Positions 17,223 to 26,692 of a stretch of 64,000 nt of DNA are shown one piece after another (the first letter of the stretch is position 1; each line of letters opens with the position of its first letter). The notes below the pieces were generated by a model. It did no database searches and was not told the origin of the DNA. It was given only the letters and a program-made list of their open reading frames with translations. Source of the stretch: Gammaproteobacteria bacterium (GTDB lineage Bacteria; Pseudomonadota; Gammaproteobacteria; UBA4575); NCBI GenBank assembly GCA_033344735.1, contig JAWPMW010000001.1:2052171-2116170 (forward strand). Direction: 5' to 3'. The translations under genes were made by a program, and so were the position numbers.

Positions 17223-18386
17223 TTAATTGATAGGCTCTAGCCTTAATAACTTCCCATTTTTTTCATCAGTAAGAATATATAAATACCCATCAGGCCCGTT
17301 GCGTACATCGCGAATACGTGCTGTTCCTTCAAGTAATATTTCCTGCTTAATGATTTTATCGCCTTTCATTACAATACGACGCAAGTGTTTTGATACTAGT
17401 GCACCAATGAATAAGTTTCCTTTCCATTGGGGAAATTGATTGCCTGTATAAAATGCCATTCCGCTAGGTGCTATAGAGGGGTCCCAATATACAATAGGTT
17501 GTTCCATGCCGTGAGAATGTGTTTTGTCAGATATAATTTCTCCGCTGTAATCGATACCATACGTAATTGCTGGCCATCCATAGTTTGCACCAGGTTTTAG
17601 TTTATTTACTTCATCGCCCCCGCGTGGACCATGTTCATGTGACCAAATAGTTTGATCAGAAGGTCTAATAGTGATTCCTTGAGGATTGCGATGTCCATAT
17701 GAATATACTTCAGCTTGAATAGTCTTATGGCCCAAGAATGGGTTGTCTTTAGGTATTGTTCCATCATCGTTGATGCGAATAATGCTTCCTAAATGGTTGC
17801 TAGGTTTTTGTGCATCATGTAAGCGATCATAGCGATCACCAGTAGTAATATATAAAGTGCCATCAGCAGCAAATACTAATCTTGAACCATAATGAAGGCT
17901 GCCTTCTGTTTTTGGTTCGGCAATAAAAATAGTTTCAGTATCTTCCAGATTATTGTTGACCAATCGACCTTTGGCTACTTCAGTACTCGCGTTATTCTCA
18001 TCACCCCCAGCATATGAAATATAAACTAAGTTGTTGGTGGCAAACTCGGGATGAATAGCGACATCTAATAATCCACCTTGACCTTTAACAAATATATTTT
18101 TGGGTAAGCCAACGATAGGATTAGGGTCAAGTTGGCCATTTTTTACAATTCTAAGTCGGCCTACTCGTTCAGTAATAAGAAAATCGCCATTTGGAAGAAA
18201 AGCCAATCCCCAAGGGCGATTCAATTTGTCTGTAATAGTATTTAGCTTGAAGAGATATTGATCAGAGCGATAAATATCTTGGGCAATTACAAGTAGTGGG
18301 GCTAAGTAAAGCAATAATATAGAGAAAAAAAATGTTAATTTATATAAAAAAATATATTTTCTATATAATATAAATGTTCGCTCCAT
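17223..18386 (-). CDS. PQQ-dependent sugar dehydrogenase (YliI/Asd family), exported
   Basis: 387 residues from ATG 18386; a TTG start 21 bases upstream is possible. A basic, hydrophobic leader of ~35 residues ends near L-L-V-I-A-Q. The six-bladed beta-propeller family motifs are clear: L-N-R-P-W-G-L-A-F-L-P-N-G-D-F-L-I-T-E-R, G-Q-G-G-L-L-D-V-A-I-H-P-E, Y-G-S-R-L-V-F, G-H-R-N-P-Q-G, S-H-E-H-G-P-R-G-G-D-E-V-N and G-A-N-Y-G-W-P. These are the PQQ and calcium positions of soluble aldose sugar dehydrogenases. The protein should oxidise sugars in the periplasm if PQQ is available. No pqq genes are in the window. Confidence 0.9.
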   Translation of the reverse strand: MERTFILYRKYIFLYKLTFFFSILLLYLAPLLVIAQDIYRSDQYLFKLNTITDKLNRPWGLAFLPNGDFLITERVGRLRIVKNGQLDPNPIVGLPKNIFVKGQGGLLDVAIHPEFATNNLVYISYAGGDENNASTEVAKGRLVNNNLEDTETIFIAEPKTEGSLHYGSRLVFAADGTLYITTGDRYDRLHDAQKPSNHLGSIIRINDDGTIPKDNPFLGHKTIQAEVYSYGHRNPQGITIRPSDQTIWSHEHGPRGGDEVNKLKPGANYGWPAITYGIDYSGEIISDKTHSHGMEQPIVYWDPSIAPSGMAFYTGNQFPQWKGNLFIGALVSKHLRRIVMKGDKIIKQEILLEGTARIRDVRNGPDGYLYILTDEKNGKLLRLEPIN

Positions 18387-18491
18387 GCTGATTACCAAAT
18401 TATTCAACAGAGAAAATGAAAAGCATGTTGGTGTTAACGTTGAATGTATTATGCATATAGTAGCCTTATATTTGAAATATAATAGTTTCTT

Positions 18492-19235
18492 CTACCAATA
18501 ATTCTCTGTACTGATACTTCCTGGTGTTCTGCGTAGATTTTTAGTTAAACCGCGTTTTTCTAAAGTTTCACGTACATCTTTAACCATGTGAGGGTTGCCA
18601 CATAACATGATTTGTGATTTTCCATTCTCAATCTTTAAATTAGCGCGCTCTTCAAGGCAGCCATTATCTATGGCTATGGGAATGCGGCCAGGTAATGCAA
18701 ATTCAGTTTTCTCACGGCTTACAAATGGCACATATTCAAACTGGTCGGAGTGTTTTTGCTTAATGTCATTAATTAATTCTTGATATGTAAGTTCTTGAGA
18801 AGTGCGTACGGCATGCACTAGTACACACTTCTTGAATCGTTGCCATAGAATTTCTGTTTTCAAAATTGATAAAAAAGGACCGATGCCGGTACCAGTGGAA
18901 ATCATCCATAAGTCATCGCTGTCAGGAATTTCATTGAGCACTAAAAATCCGTTGGCTTTTTTCCCTAAGTAAATATGGTCGCCAGCTTTAAGTTTTGCTA
19001 AGAGTGGAGAAAGGATGCCTTCTTCTATACTGATAGAATAAAACTCATAGTTGTCTTCATGTGGTGCGCTAACAAAAGAGTAAGGGCGTCCTACAATTTG
19101 ATCGTCAATCATGAGTCCAAGGCGACCGAACTGACCTGCTTCGTAGTCGCCAATATCGCCCTTGACTCTTAATGAATAAAGCGTATCCGTCCAGTGAATG
19201 TTTTCGATAACTTCTGCATCGATCCAGTTTGACAT
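18492..19235 (-). CDS. fpr: Ferredoxin--NADP(+) reductase
   Basis: 247 residues. FAD-binding R-P-Y-S-F-V-S, NADP-binding S-T-G-T-G-I-G-P-F-L-S, C-G-N-P-H-M-V-K-D, and the bacterial subclass terminus E-N-Y-W (aromatic residue over the isoalloxazine) identify Fpr. It passes electrons between NADPH and ferredoxin or flavodoxin in the cytoplasm and has a role in oxidative stress and Fe-S metabolism. It stands alone on the minus strand; the intergenic gap to the sugar dehydrogenase is ~100 bases. Confidence 0.93.
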   Translation of the reverse strand: MSNWIDAEVIENIHWTDTLYSLRVKGDIGDYEAGQFGRLGLMIDDQIVGRPYSFVSAPHEDNYEFYSISIEEGILSPLLAKLKAGDHIYLGKKANGFLVLNEIPDSDDLWMISTGTGIGPFLSILKTEILWQRFKKCVLVHAVRTSQELTYQELINDIKQKHSDQFEYVPFVSREKTEFALPGRIPIAIDNGCLEERANLKIENGKSQIMLCGNPHMVKDVRETLEKRGLTKNLRRTPGSISTENYW

Positions 19236-19357
19236 GTTGATAACCTTTGACTGCCTAATAGTAAAAAGCTAGTTAGTGTACATAGCCATTAGACGTTTTA
19301 GAACAAGTAGTTGTGAGTAGTGCAAGCCACCCAATTGTAGATAAGAGAGTTGTGTAG

Positions 19358-20032
19358 TCACTCCTTGGTCAAGGTCGGAGGTTTAGGTTGGTCAATGGCG
19401 GATTCGAAACTGGGTTCCGGTTCTTTTTTGCCAGAAAAGAAATTAATAAAGAAGCGCATAACTTTTTTAATAGCACGAAATAGTTTTGGTAGTAACCAAA
19501 TTATCAACAATAAAAATAGTACTAGTAATACTAGGAATAACACTGGGTGTTGAAGTGCTGCCCAAAGGCCCGCAAATACAGCAATATCTTCAGTAACAGA
19601 AGCAGTCCAGTTTGAAAATGGTTCGGGTGAGGTATTAATCAATACACGCGTACCTGCTTTAGTGAAATGTGTGCCGGCAGCAATAGAACCACCTACAATA
19701 GCTGCAGCTATTTCTGCTCCTGCGCCGACTTCACCAATGGCACCTGCTGCTAACAATGCGCCTGCCGGTATGCGAACAAGCGTGTGAAGGGTGTCCCAGC
19801 CAGTATCAACGCCTGGAATCTTGTCAGCAAAGAATTCAACAACATACATAAATCCAGCCGCTGCAATGACTAATGGGTCGCCGACGACTTGTAAATCAGG
19901 AGGAAGATCGACATAACCCATATTCATCATGACTCCCAATGCGACTAAGGTGCCATATAGATTGATTCCACTGGCCCATGCAACGCCCATGGTCAGTGCG
20001 ATAGTTTGAATTAGACCCTCATATGCTTCCAT
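19358..20032 (-). CDS. DUF4126 membrane protein
   Basis: 224 residues. About five membrane helices in the first 175 residues, with A-S-G-I-N-L-Y-G-T-L, P-x-V-D-T-x-W-D-x-x-H-T-L-V-R-I-P-A-G-A-L and a glycine/alanine-rich repeat G-G-S-I-A-A-G-T-H, then P-E-P-F-S-N-W. These match DUF4126, whose function is unknown. A short, charged cytoplasmic tail ends the protein. It is transcribed divergently from soeA. Confidence 0.82.
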   Translation of the reverse strand: MEAYEGLIQTIALTMGVAWASGINLYGTLVALGVMMNMGYVDLPPDLQVVGDPLVIAAAGFMYVVEFFADKIPGVDTGWDTLHTLVRIPAGALLAAGAIGEVGAGAEIAAAIVGGSIAAGTHFTKAGTRVLINTSPEPFSNWTASVTEDIAVFAGLWAALQHPVLFLVLLVLFLLLIIWLLPKLFRAIKKVMRFFINFFSGKKEPEPSFESAIDQPKPPTLTKE

Positions 20033-20348
20033 TGGGTTAGTCTCCTGAAGATTTTTTAGTCACAGTACAGTATGACTTTAAAAAACGCGAATAGTGCAAT
20101 AAATTTATGTAAATCAATAATTTGGGTAAGAGACCCAGATGTAAATTGACGCGTTTATAGACAATTTTCCCTTATGGTTTAAATGAAATGCCGGTATTAG
20201 CAAGATTAATTGGCATCGAGGAATCGAACGACGTTAGTGTATAAGAATATTAAATAACGCTTATTCTAAAAAATTATACGTACATAATTTAAGCTGTTGA
20301 TGCAAATTACGCTCATAGATGAGTGGATTCACCTAAAAAGGAATATCG
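20033..20348. other. Divergent intergenic region between DUF4126 gene and soeA
   Basis: 316 bases without a gene. It should hold both promoters. A 5-bp hairpin (TGGGT/ACCCA, ~20123-20137) is visible. AAGGA at 20337-20341 is the ribosome site for the GTG start of soeA. One site (20104-20117) is one base away from an FNR box, but it has T for the most conserved G, so I do not call it. Confidence 0.5.
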
Positions 20349-23255
20349 GTGCCCGCAAACTTACCTCAATTTGAAGATCATAGTAATCAGGAGCAAAAGT
20401 TCACTACTTGCTATATGTGTGCTTGTCGCTGCGGTATTAAGGTCACTGTTGAAGACAATCTAGTTCGTTTTATTCAAGGTAACAAGAATCACCCTATTAA
20501 TAAGGGTGTGCTCTGTGCGAAGGGTAATGCGGGCATTATGAAACAGAATTCACCTGGAAAACTTAGTCAACCGCTAATGCGTAAAAAAGATAGCGAGCGT
20601 GGAGAAGGTGATTTCGAGCCGGTTAGCTGGGAGACAGCGCTAGATTATTTAACCCAACGCCTTGATAAAATTCGCAAGACCGATCCTAAGAAGTTGGCAT
20701 TTTTTACGGGCCGTGATCAGATGCAGGCATTAACCGGGTTTTGGGCGCAACAGTTCGGAACAATTAATTGGGCAGCGCACGGTGGGTTCTGTTCTGTGAA
20801 TATGGCTGCTGGTGGGTTATATACTATCGGCCATGCTTTCTGGGAATTTGGCGACCCAGATTGGGAACACACTAAATATTTTATGTTATGGGGTGTAGCA
20901 GAGGACCATTCATCTAATCCAATTAAAATAGGCCTAGAAAAATTAAAGCGTCGTGGCGCTAAGTTTGTTTCTATTAATCCAGTTCGTACTGGTTATCAAG
21001 CGATTGCAGATGAATGGATTCCGATTAAACCTGGTACCGATGCAATGCTTGCATTGTCTATGGTGCACGTTCTACTTAAGAATGACTTATTCGATTATGA
21101 ATATGTGTTGCGTTACACCAATGCAACGCAGTTAGTTGTAAACACGCCACAAGAAATGGGCGACGGCCTTATTTATCGTAATGACGAAGGCAAACCACTT
21201 GCGTGGGATCAAGAAAAAGAAACATTTGTTGATGCAACAATTGCAGAAACAAAACCTGCTTTGTTTGGCGAATATAAAACACCTGAAGGTATAACTGTAA
21301 AAACATCATTTACAATTTTAGCCGAACGTTACTTGGCAGATGAATATGCGCCTGAGCACGCGAGTAAAGTCTGCGGTGTGCCTGCAGATATGATTGAACG
21401 TCTTGCCATGGAAATGGCGCACGTAGCATTTGAAGAAAGTATAGAGATTAAAACAGAGTGGACAGATTGGGCGGGGCGCAAACACGATAGCTTTATAGGT
21501 CGACCAGTTTCTATGCATGCGATGCGTGGAGTATCCGCACATTCAAATGGTTTTCAGGCGTGTCGTGCAATTCACTTGCTACAAGTATTGTTGGGCAGTG
21601 TTGACGTTCCAGGAGGGCACCTTGCTAAACCACCATACCCGAAACATGTATGCCCGCCAATTAAACCCGCAAAACCTAAAGCACCAGGTGAGCCTTTAGA
21701 TAGTCCACCATTAGGGTTCCCAACATGTCCTGAAGACTTAGTGATTGATGATGACGGTAACCCATTACGGATTGATAAAGCCTATTCATGGGAAGCACCA
21801 ATTGCTAATCATGGCTTAATGCATATGGTGATAACCAACGCTGTAAACGGTGATCCTTATCCAATTGATACATTAATTTTCTTCATGGCGAACATGAGCT
21901 GGAATTCATCAATGAATACTGGAAAGATCAGAGATCTTTTGCGTGAAAAAGATGAACATGGTGAATACAAACTTCCATTCTTGGTGGTCGCTGATGCATT
22001 TCATTCTGAAATGGTGACATTTGCAGACTTAGTGTTACCCGATACTACTTACTTAGAAAGATTCGATACAATTTCTATGTTGGATCGCCCTATTTCTGAA
22101 CCCGATGGTGTTTGCGATGCGATTCGTGCGCCAGTGGTAGAAATAACAACGGATGTGCGCCCATGGCAAGAAGTAATGGTAGAGCTAGCATCGCGTTTGA
22201 AGTTTCCTGCATTTACTAATACAGATGGCTCGGCAAAATATCAAGGCTATAAAGATTTTATAGTTAATTATGAGAAAGCACCGGGAATTGGTTTCTTGGC
22301 TGGATGGCGTGGAAAGGATGGTGAAAAATCTTTGTGTGGAGAACCAAACCCAAATCAGTGGGAAAAGTACATTGAGAATGAATGTTTCTTTGAATACAAA
22401 TTGGCGAAGCATGAGCGTTATTACCGTTTTGCTAATAAAGACTATTTAGAATTTGCCAAAAATGCTGGTTTTATTGGGAATTCTGAACCAATTGTTATGG
22501 AATTGTATTCTGAGACACTACAGAAATTCCGTTTAGCTGGATTGGGTTTATATGATGGTCCGCAACCGAAAGATGAGCGTGACCAATATCGTGCATCGCG
22601 TTTCTTTGATCCGTTGCCAGAGTTTTACATTCCATTAGAGCAACGCTGTACATCACCAGAGGAATATCCATTTCATGCCATTACTCAACGTCCAATGATG
22701 ATGTATCACTCATGGGATTCGCAGAATGCATGGTTGCGACAAATTCTTGCGCAAAACTATATGTATATGAATCGGCAAAAAGCTAAAGAGATGAATATAG
22801 AAGATCTATCTTGGATTTGGGTGGAATCAAAGACAGGAAAAATTCGAGTGCAAGTGAAATTAATGGAAGGTGTCGAGACCGGGACAATTTGGACTTGGAA
22901 TGCAATTGGTAAACAACGTGGTACTTGGGGCCTTGATCCAGAAGCAAATGAGTCCAACCAAGGTTTCTTGTTAAATCATTTAATAAATGAACATTTGCCT
23001 TGTGGTGATACAGGTAGGCCAATAACGAATTCAGATCCAATTACAGGCCAAGCTGCTTGGTATGACTTGCAAGTTAAAGTTTACCCAGCAAAAAAAGGTG
23101 AGATTGGTATCTGGCCCAACTTTGAAACAATTAAGCCATTGCCTGGTGCACAAGACTCCAAAGGAAAACTTCGTTATCAAACGCATGAGGCCGTTGGGTT
23201 GAATCGTTCGCTGAAAGATATTTTAACACGTGGCGATACCAAGAAAGGAAAATAA
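20349..23255 (+). CDS. soeA: SoeA-type sulfite dehydrogenase, molybdopterin catalytic subunit
   Basis: 968 residues from GTG 20349, with AAGGA 7 bases before it. Residues 21-56 hold the [4Fe-4S] ligands C21-x2-C24-x3-C28-x27-C56 of the DMSO-reductase superfamily. Residue C148 (H-G-G-F-C) is the likely Mo ligand. Length, absence of a Tat signal, and the downstream four-cluster ferredoxin and DmsC-like anchor match cytoplasmic SoeABC, which oxidises sulfite to sulfate and feeds the quinone pool, rather than periplasmic PsrA/PhsA. A formate-dehydrogenase-like or other oxo-anion role cannot be excluded by sequence alone. Confidence 0.75.
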   Translation: MPANLPQFEDHSNQEQKFTTCYMCACRCGIKVTVEDNLVRFIQGNKNHPINKGVLCAKGNAGIMKQNSPGKLSQPLMRKKDSERGEGDFEPVSWETALDYLTQRLDKIRKTDPKKLAFFTGRDQMQALTGFWAQQFGTINWAAHGGFCSVNMAAGGLYTIGHAFWEFGDPDWEHTKYFMLWGVAEDHSSNPIKIGLEKLKRRGAKFVSINPVRTGYQAIADEWIPIKPGTDAMLALSMVHVLLKNDLFDYEYVLRYTNATQLVVNTPQEMGDGLIYRNDEGKPLAWDQEKETFVDATIAETKPALFGEYKTPEGITVKTSFTILAERYLADEYAPEHASKVCGVPADMIERLAMEMAHVAFEESIEIKTEWTDWAGRKHDSFIGRPVSMHAMRGVSAHSNGFQACRAIHLLQVLLGSVDVPGGHLAKPPYPKHVCPPIKPAKPKAPGEPLDSPPLGFPTCPEDLVIDDDGNPLRIDKAYSWEAPIANHGLMHMVITNAVNGDPYPIDTLIFFMANMSWNSSMNTGKIRDLLREKDEHGEYKLPFLVVADAFHSEMVTFADLVLPDTTYLERFDTISMLDRPISEPDGVCDAIRAPVVEITTDVRPWQEVMVELASRLKFPAFTNTDGSAKYQGYKDFIVNYEKAPGIGFLAGWRGKDGEKSLCGEPNPNQWEKYIENECFFEYKLAKHERYYRFANKDYLEFAKNAGFIGNSEPIVMELYSETLQKFRLAGLGLYDGPQPKDERDQYRASRFFDPLPEFYIPLEQRCTSPEEYPFHAITQRPMMMYHSWDSQNAWLRQILAQNYMYMNRQKAKEMNIEDLSWIWVESKTGKIRVQVKLMEGVETGTIWTWNAIGKQRGTWGLDPEANESNQGFLLNHLINEHLPCGDTGRPITNSDPITGQAAWYDLQVKVYPAKKGEIGIWPNFETIKPLPGAQDSKGKLRYQTHEAVGLNRSLKDILTRGDTKKGK

Positions 23256-23257
23256 GA

Positions 23258-23950
23258 ATGAAACTAGGATTGGTAATAGATTTAGATACATGCGTAGGTT
23301 GTAATGCATGTGCTGTCGCATGTAAGCAGTGGAACACATCGGGAACAACTGGTCCGCTAACTGATTTCGAGCCTTATGGAAAAGATCCAACTGGTGTTTG
23401 GTTCAATCGTATTCGAAATTACGAAGTAGGTGATTATCCGAACAGTAAAACTGTTCACTTCCCTATGTCATGTATGCACTGTGATGATGCCGCATGCGTT
23501 ACTGTGTGTCCTACAGGTGCATCATATAAACGTGAAGAAGATGGCATTGTGTTGGTTGACCAGGATAAATGTATGGGTTGTAACTACTGCGCATGGGCTT
23601 GTCCTTATGGTGCGCGAGAGTTAGATCGCGAAGATGGTGTAATGAAGAAATGCACTTTATGTGTAGATCGCATTTATGACCATAATTTGCCAGAAGAAGA
23701 GCGTAAGCCTGCATGTGTGATGACGTGTCCTTCACATGCACGTTATTTTGGTGATTTTGATGATCCAAACTCAGAGGTGTCTATTATTTCACGAGAAAGA
23801 AATGGTGAACAGCTAATGCCTGAGCTTGGATATGAGCCAGTGAATAAGTATTTGAGTCCACGTGAAAAGAAAAACGTCGATACTTACATTAATGAAACTA
23901 AGTCAATCAAAGCAGTGAAAGATTGGGTAAATCGTTTAGTGTCAAGATAA
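23258..23950 (+). CDS. soeB: SoeB-type ferredoxin subunit with four [4Fe-4S] clusters
   Basis: 230 residues. Cys motifs in order: C-V-G-C-N-A-C-A-V-A-C (near 12), C-M-H-C-D-D-A-A-C-V-T-V-C-P (near 72), C-M-G-C-N-Y-C-A-W-A-C-P (near 105), and C-T-L-C followed by C-V-M-T-C-P, giving sixteen ligands. It carries electrons from the Mo site to the membrane subunit. It starts 2 bases after the soeA stop, with AAGGAAAATAAG as ribosome site. Confidence 0.85.
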   Translation: MKLGLVIDLDTCVGCNACAVACKQWNTSGTTGPLTDFEPYGKDPTGVWFNRIRNYEVGDYPNSKTVHFPMSCMHCDDAACVTVCPTGASYKREEDGIVLVDQDKCMGCNYCAWACPYGARELDREDGVMKKCTLCVDRIYDHNLPEEERKPACVMTCPSHARYFGDFDDPNSEVSIISRERNGEQLMPELGYEPVNKYLSPREKKNVDTYINETKSIKAVKDWVNRLVSR

Positions 23951-23968
23951 AATCAGGGAAGAATATCG

Positions 23969-24907
23969 ATGCATCCAGCACTATCAGTAATATTTTTTAC
24001 AGTGACATCCGGCACTGGTTATGGCTTATTTGCAATCACTTGTTTGTATAATTCTATTAGTCAGACAAACCCATTAGGCAGCGAAGGCATTTTGTTGTCG
24101 TGTGGTATTGCTTTAGTATTGATTACATTTGGGTTGATCTCATCAACTTTTCATTTAGCAAATCCAAAGAATGCGTGGAGAGCATTTAGTCGTATACGCA
24201 CATCTTGGTTAGCACGCGAAGGATTGTTAGCAGTATTGTTTTATCCAGTTGCTGCTTTATATATGGTTACAATATGGAAAGATTTAGGTGGTTATAATTG
24301 GCTTGCTATTATTTCAATATTTGCTGCGCTGTGGGCGATTACTACTATATTTTCCACAGGAATGATCTATGCCTGTCTGAAAACAATTAGACAATGGCAT
24401 AATGCTTTAACACCTATAAACTACATTTTATTGGGTGCTATGTTGGGTGGTTTGATATTTTTATTTATTGTTTCTATATATGAGACTGTGATAGCAGGGT
24501 TAGTAGTGACGATTACCTACTTAATTATTATTGCTGCAATATCTAAAATTATTTACTTCTTCTGGATTGGCGCACCGGCTGGTCCAACCATTAACACAGC
24601 CACTTCTTTTACGAGGAGCATGGTACGTTTGCTCGATGTGGGCCACACTGCTGGGACTTTTCTAACAGATGAGTTCGGATATCAAGTGGCGAGGGTACGT
24701 TTAATTGCATTGCGTTGGTTAGTACTGTTGTTTGCTTTCGCTATTCCTGCGTTGGTGCTTTGGGTAGGTGTGACGATAATGCCTATCAGTATAGTGTTTA
24801 TAATTGCAATCATCAGTGGCTTTATAGGTGTGATGATTGAGCGTTGGTTGTTTTTTGCAGAAGCGCGGCATGTGGTAAATTTGTACCATGGCACACAACA
24901 ATGTTAA
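23969..24907 (+). CDS. soeC: SoeC-type membrane anchor (DmsC family)
   Basis: 312 residues with eight predicted membrane helices. The first segment H-P-A-L-S-V-I-F-F-T-V-T-S-G-T-G-Y-G-L and T-F-H-L-A-N-P-K-N-A-W-R-A-F-S-R-I-R-T-S-W-L-A-R-E are the DmsC family marks. It anchors SoeAB to the cytoplasmic side and passes electrons to quinone. Third gene of the operon, 18 bases after soeB, followed by a terminator. Confidence 0.82.
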   Translation: MHPALSVIFFTVTSGTGYGLFAITCLYNSISQTNPLGSEGILLSCGIALVLITFGLISSTFHLANPKNAWRAFSRIRTSWLAREGLLAVLFYPVAALYMVTIWKDLGGYNWLAIISIFAALWAITTIFSTGMIYACLKTIRQWHNALTPINYILLGAMLGGLIFLFIVSIYETVIAGLVVTITYLIIIAAISKIIYFFWIGAPAGPTINTATSFTRSMVRLLDVGHTAGTFLTDEFGYQVARVRLIALRWLVLLFAFAIPALVLWVGVTIMPISIVFIIAIISGFIGVMIERWLFFAEARHVVNLYHGTQQC

Positions 24908-24917
24908 TTGTTATAAA

Positions 24918-24948
24918 AATAATCCCCGCCTGAACGGAGATTATTTTG
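24918..24948 (+). terminator. Rho-independent terminator after soeABC
   Basis: An 11-base stem with one mismatch (24918-24928 with 24935-24945), a 6-base loop, and a following T-rich run. It separates soeABC from the convergent minus-strand gene at 24960. Confidence 0.75.
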
Positions 24949-24959
24949 TCTTCGATAGA

Positions 24960-25214
24960 TTAATTAGTCTCTGCAATATAATTATTGGGTTCTTCTTTAT
25001 TTTTATCCCAGCTAATAAATGAGTCAATAATAATACGGTTATTATAATTCATTTGGCGCATATCTTCTTTCCAAATATTACATTGTGTGTTACTTACTAA
25101 AGAATAGTCACATACGTAGTCAACTACGGCCTGTGTAGTTTTCATTTCATCACAGGCTTGGCCAACTGACAGCGTAGAGATAAATAATGTTGTAGCTAAA
25201 ATTAATGACTTCAT
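24960..25214 (-). CDS. Small exported protein of unknown function
   Basis: 84 residues with a signal peptide (residues 1-20, cleaved near G-Q-A). Three cysteines in the mature part (C-D-E-M near 21, C-D-Y and C-N-I-W) suggest a disulfide. A very strong AAGGAGGT precedes the ATG, so translation is likely efficient. Predicted periplasmic. No family recognised. Confidence 0.65.
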   Translation of the reverse strand: MKSLILATTLFISTLSVGQACDEMKTTQAVVDYVCDYSLVSNTQCNIWKEDMRQMNYNNRIIIDSFISWDKNKEEPNNYIAETN

Positions 25215-25508
25215 AAAACCTCCTTGTGGATTCAGGCCATTGCTTTTATATGTTATTTATTAATACGCAATATAAATGCCAAAAAAAATTAAATAGATTA
25301 AATAAGCGTATTTAATAGAAATAATTTATCTATATTCAGTATCTTATTGTGAGAAAAAATTATGAGGTTTTTAATGCCGGGCGATTAGAATTTACAGACC
25401 GGTGTAATAATTACGAATTTAAAGCAGTGCTGCACCGTAGAAGTGCATAAGGAAGAGGATTAGTTATCTATTAGTGAAACTAATAGATTAAAGAATTCAG
25501 GCAATGAC

Positions 25509-25835
25509 TTATTCGATGGGAGAGAGATCTATCCAGATCTCATCATCATTAATTTCAATCTTGTAACGATTTAGTGGTTCGTCTGCAGGATCCTCGGTAG
25601 GTTCGCCAGTAATAACGCTAAACCAACTGCCATGCAACGTGCATTTAACCTTATCATCACGCAAACAGCCCAATGCCAAGGAAGAATCTTCATGCGTACA
25701 AGTGTCGTCAACAGCATAAATAATTCCACCTACATTTGCTAATAATATCGGGCGATGATTCGGGAAACATATTTTTTTGGTATTACCAGGACGGACATCG
25801 TCCAGTTTGGCGGCAAAATTCAATGAACTATTCAT
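25509..25835 (-). CDS. Rieske-type [2Fe-2S] ferredoxin
   Basis: 108 residues. Cluster ligands C-T-H (near 46) and C-T-L-H (near 65), with the G-S-W-F turn after the second. No disulfide cysteines like those of bc1 Rieske proteins and no membrane anchor, so it is a soluble, low-potential Rieske ferredoxin of the NirD/biphenyl-dioxygenase type. No oxygenase or nitrite reductase is adjacent. It is divergent from the operon with the first four-cysteine protein. Confidence 0.88.
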   Translation of the reverse strand: MNSSLNFAAKLDDVRPGNTKKICFPNHRPILLANVGGIIYAVDDTCTHEDSSLALGCLRDDKVKCTLHGSWFSVITGEPTEDPADEPLNRYKIEINDDEIWIDLSPIE

Positions 25836-25989
25836 ATTAGCACTATTGAAAATAATAGCCGCACTGTCAATAACACTTCAGTAAGCTTGATATTTAATTT
25901 TAGAATAGGCCTTATTACCCGACCTGGTTATTTGCAACTAGCTAGAACAGTGTTTAAATTACGTAAATCAACTAACTTGTCCAGAACAT

Positions 25990-26229
25990 ATGCCATATTT
26001 TGTATTTCATTTAAATAAGGGTACTAATGGTGTCGTCCGTGACGCTGAATTAAAAAATAGTTTTCCTGAATATAAGGATGCAAAGCTTTTTGCACGAAAT
26101 TTGAGAGCTGAACTAGAAGTGAAAGATGTAAGTGAGATTAAAATTATGTTTGCAGATAATGAGGATATTGCTGAAGCTAAGCTAACCCAAAACAGAGAAG
26201 CACCAATTTTGCGTGAATGGGAAAAATAA
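25990..26229 (+). CDS. Small hypothetical protein, first gene of a three-gene unit
   Basis: 79 residues, acidic and soluble, with the pattern P-Y-F-V-F-H at the start and a central helix (D-A-K-L-F-A-R-N-L-R-A-E-L-E). No family recognised. It precedes the four-cysteine protein gene by 13 bases, and the uracil-DNA-glycosylase-family gene follows that. Coding is supported by tight packing and the conserved direction, not by homology. Confidence 0.55.
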   Translation: MPYFVFHLNKGTNGVVRDAELKNSFPEYKDAKLFARNLRAELEVKDVSEIKIMFADNEDIAEAKLTQNREAPILREWEK

Positions 26230-26242
26230 ATAATATTTTACT

Positions 26243-26692
26243 ATGGATGAAATCGAATATCACTCTACATATAAAAATATAAACCCGATTCGATGTGTAT
26301 TTGAAAAGGCAATTAATTCTCGTGTATGTAATTGTACAAAATCAGCACGTTTTAATCTAGCTGATAGAGAAGGAGTTTCATGCAAGAGTAATACAGCGCA
26401 ACAATTCTGTAATGAAATTCTCCATTCTCTACGTGAAAATGCACGTTTTGCTATTCAAAAAAAAAGCATAGATGGAAAGTTGCCACATAATGCAGAAATA
26501 AGAATTCAAAATGGAGCAGTTAAAGGTTTAGTGAAAATATTGCAACAGGATGAACTTGACGAGAATGATATCTACAATGTTTTTCAATTGGCGCTTGCAA
26601 GATATAAATTAGTGAACAATTTCCCTTATAGCAAATTAATGCAAGAAATTTCTGCTTATCAAGTTAGGCGTTCGCGAAACAAGAAAAAGTAA
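26243..26692 (+). CDS. Four-cysteine protein A (uncharacterised family, paralogue of the gene at 56721)
   Basis: 149 residues. Cysteines C18, C31, C47 and C56 have spacing C-x12-C-x15-C-x8-C, identical in the paralogue at 56721-57128. Other shared parts are C-V-F after the first Cys, a P-H-x-x-x-x-I-Q motif at 81-89, K-I-L-Q near 98-101, and the end F-P-Y-x-K followed by Y and a basic R-R-x-R-x-K-K tail. Together these indicate a real family. The four cysteines suggest a [4Fe-4S] or zinc site. It lies in an operon with the UDG-family gene (stop and start overlap as TAATG). The start codon has only a weak ribosome site. Function unknown. Confidence 0.7.
   Translation: MDEIEYHSTYKNINPIRCVFEKAINSRVCNCTKSARFNLADREGVSCKSNTAQQFCNEILHSLRENARFAIQKKSIDGKLPHNAEIRIQNGAVKGLVKILQQDELDENDIYNVFQLALARYKLVNNFPYSKLMQEISAYQVRRSRNKKK

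Noticed and set aside
20104-20117. FNR-like site (TTTAT-gtaa-ATCAA) between the DUF4126 gene and soeA
   Set aside because: The mismatch falls on the most conserved G, and the site is AT-rich by chance. Not called.
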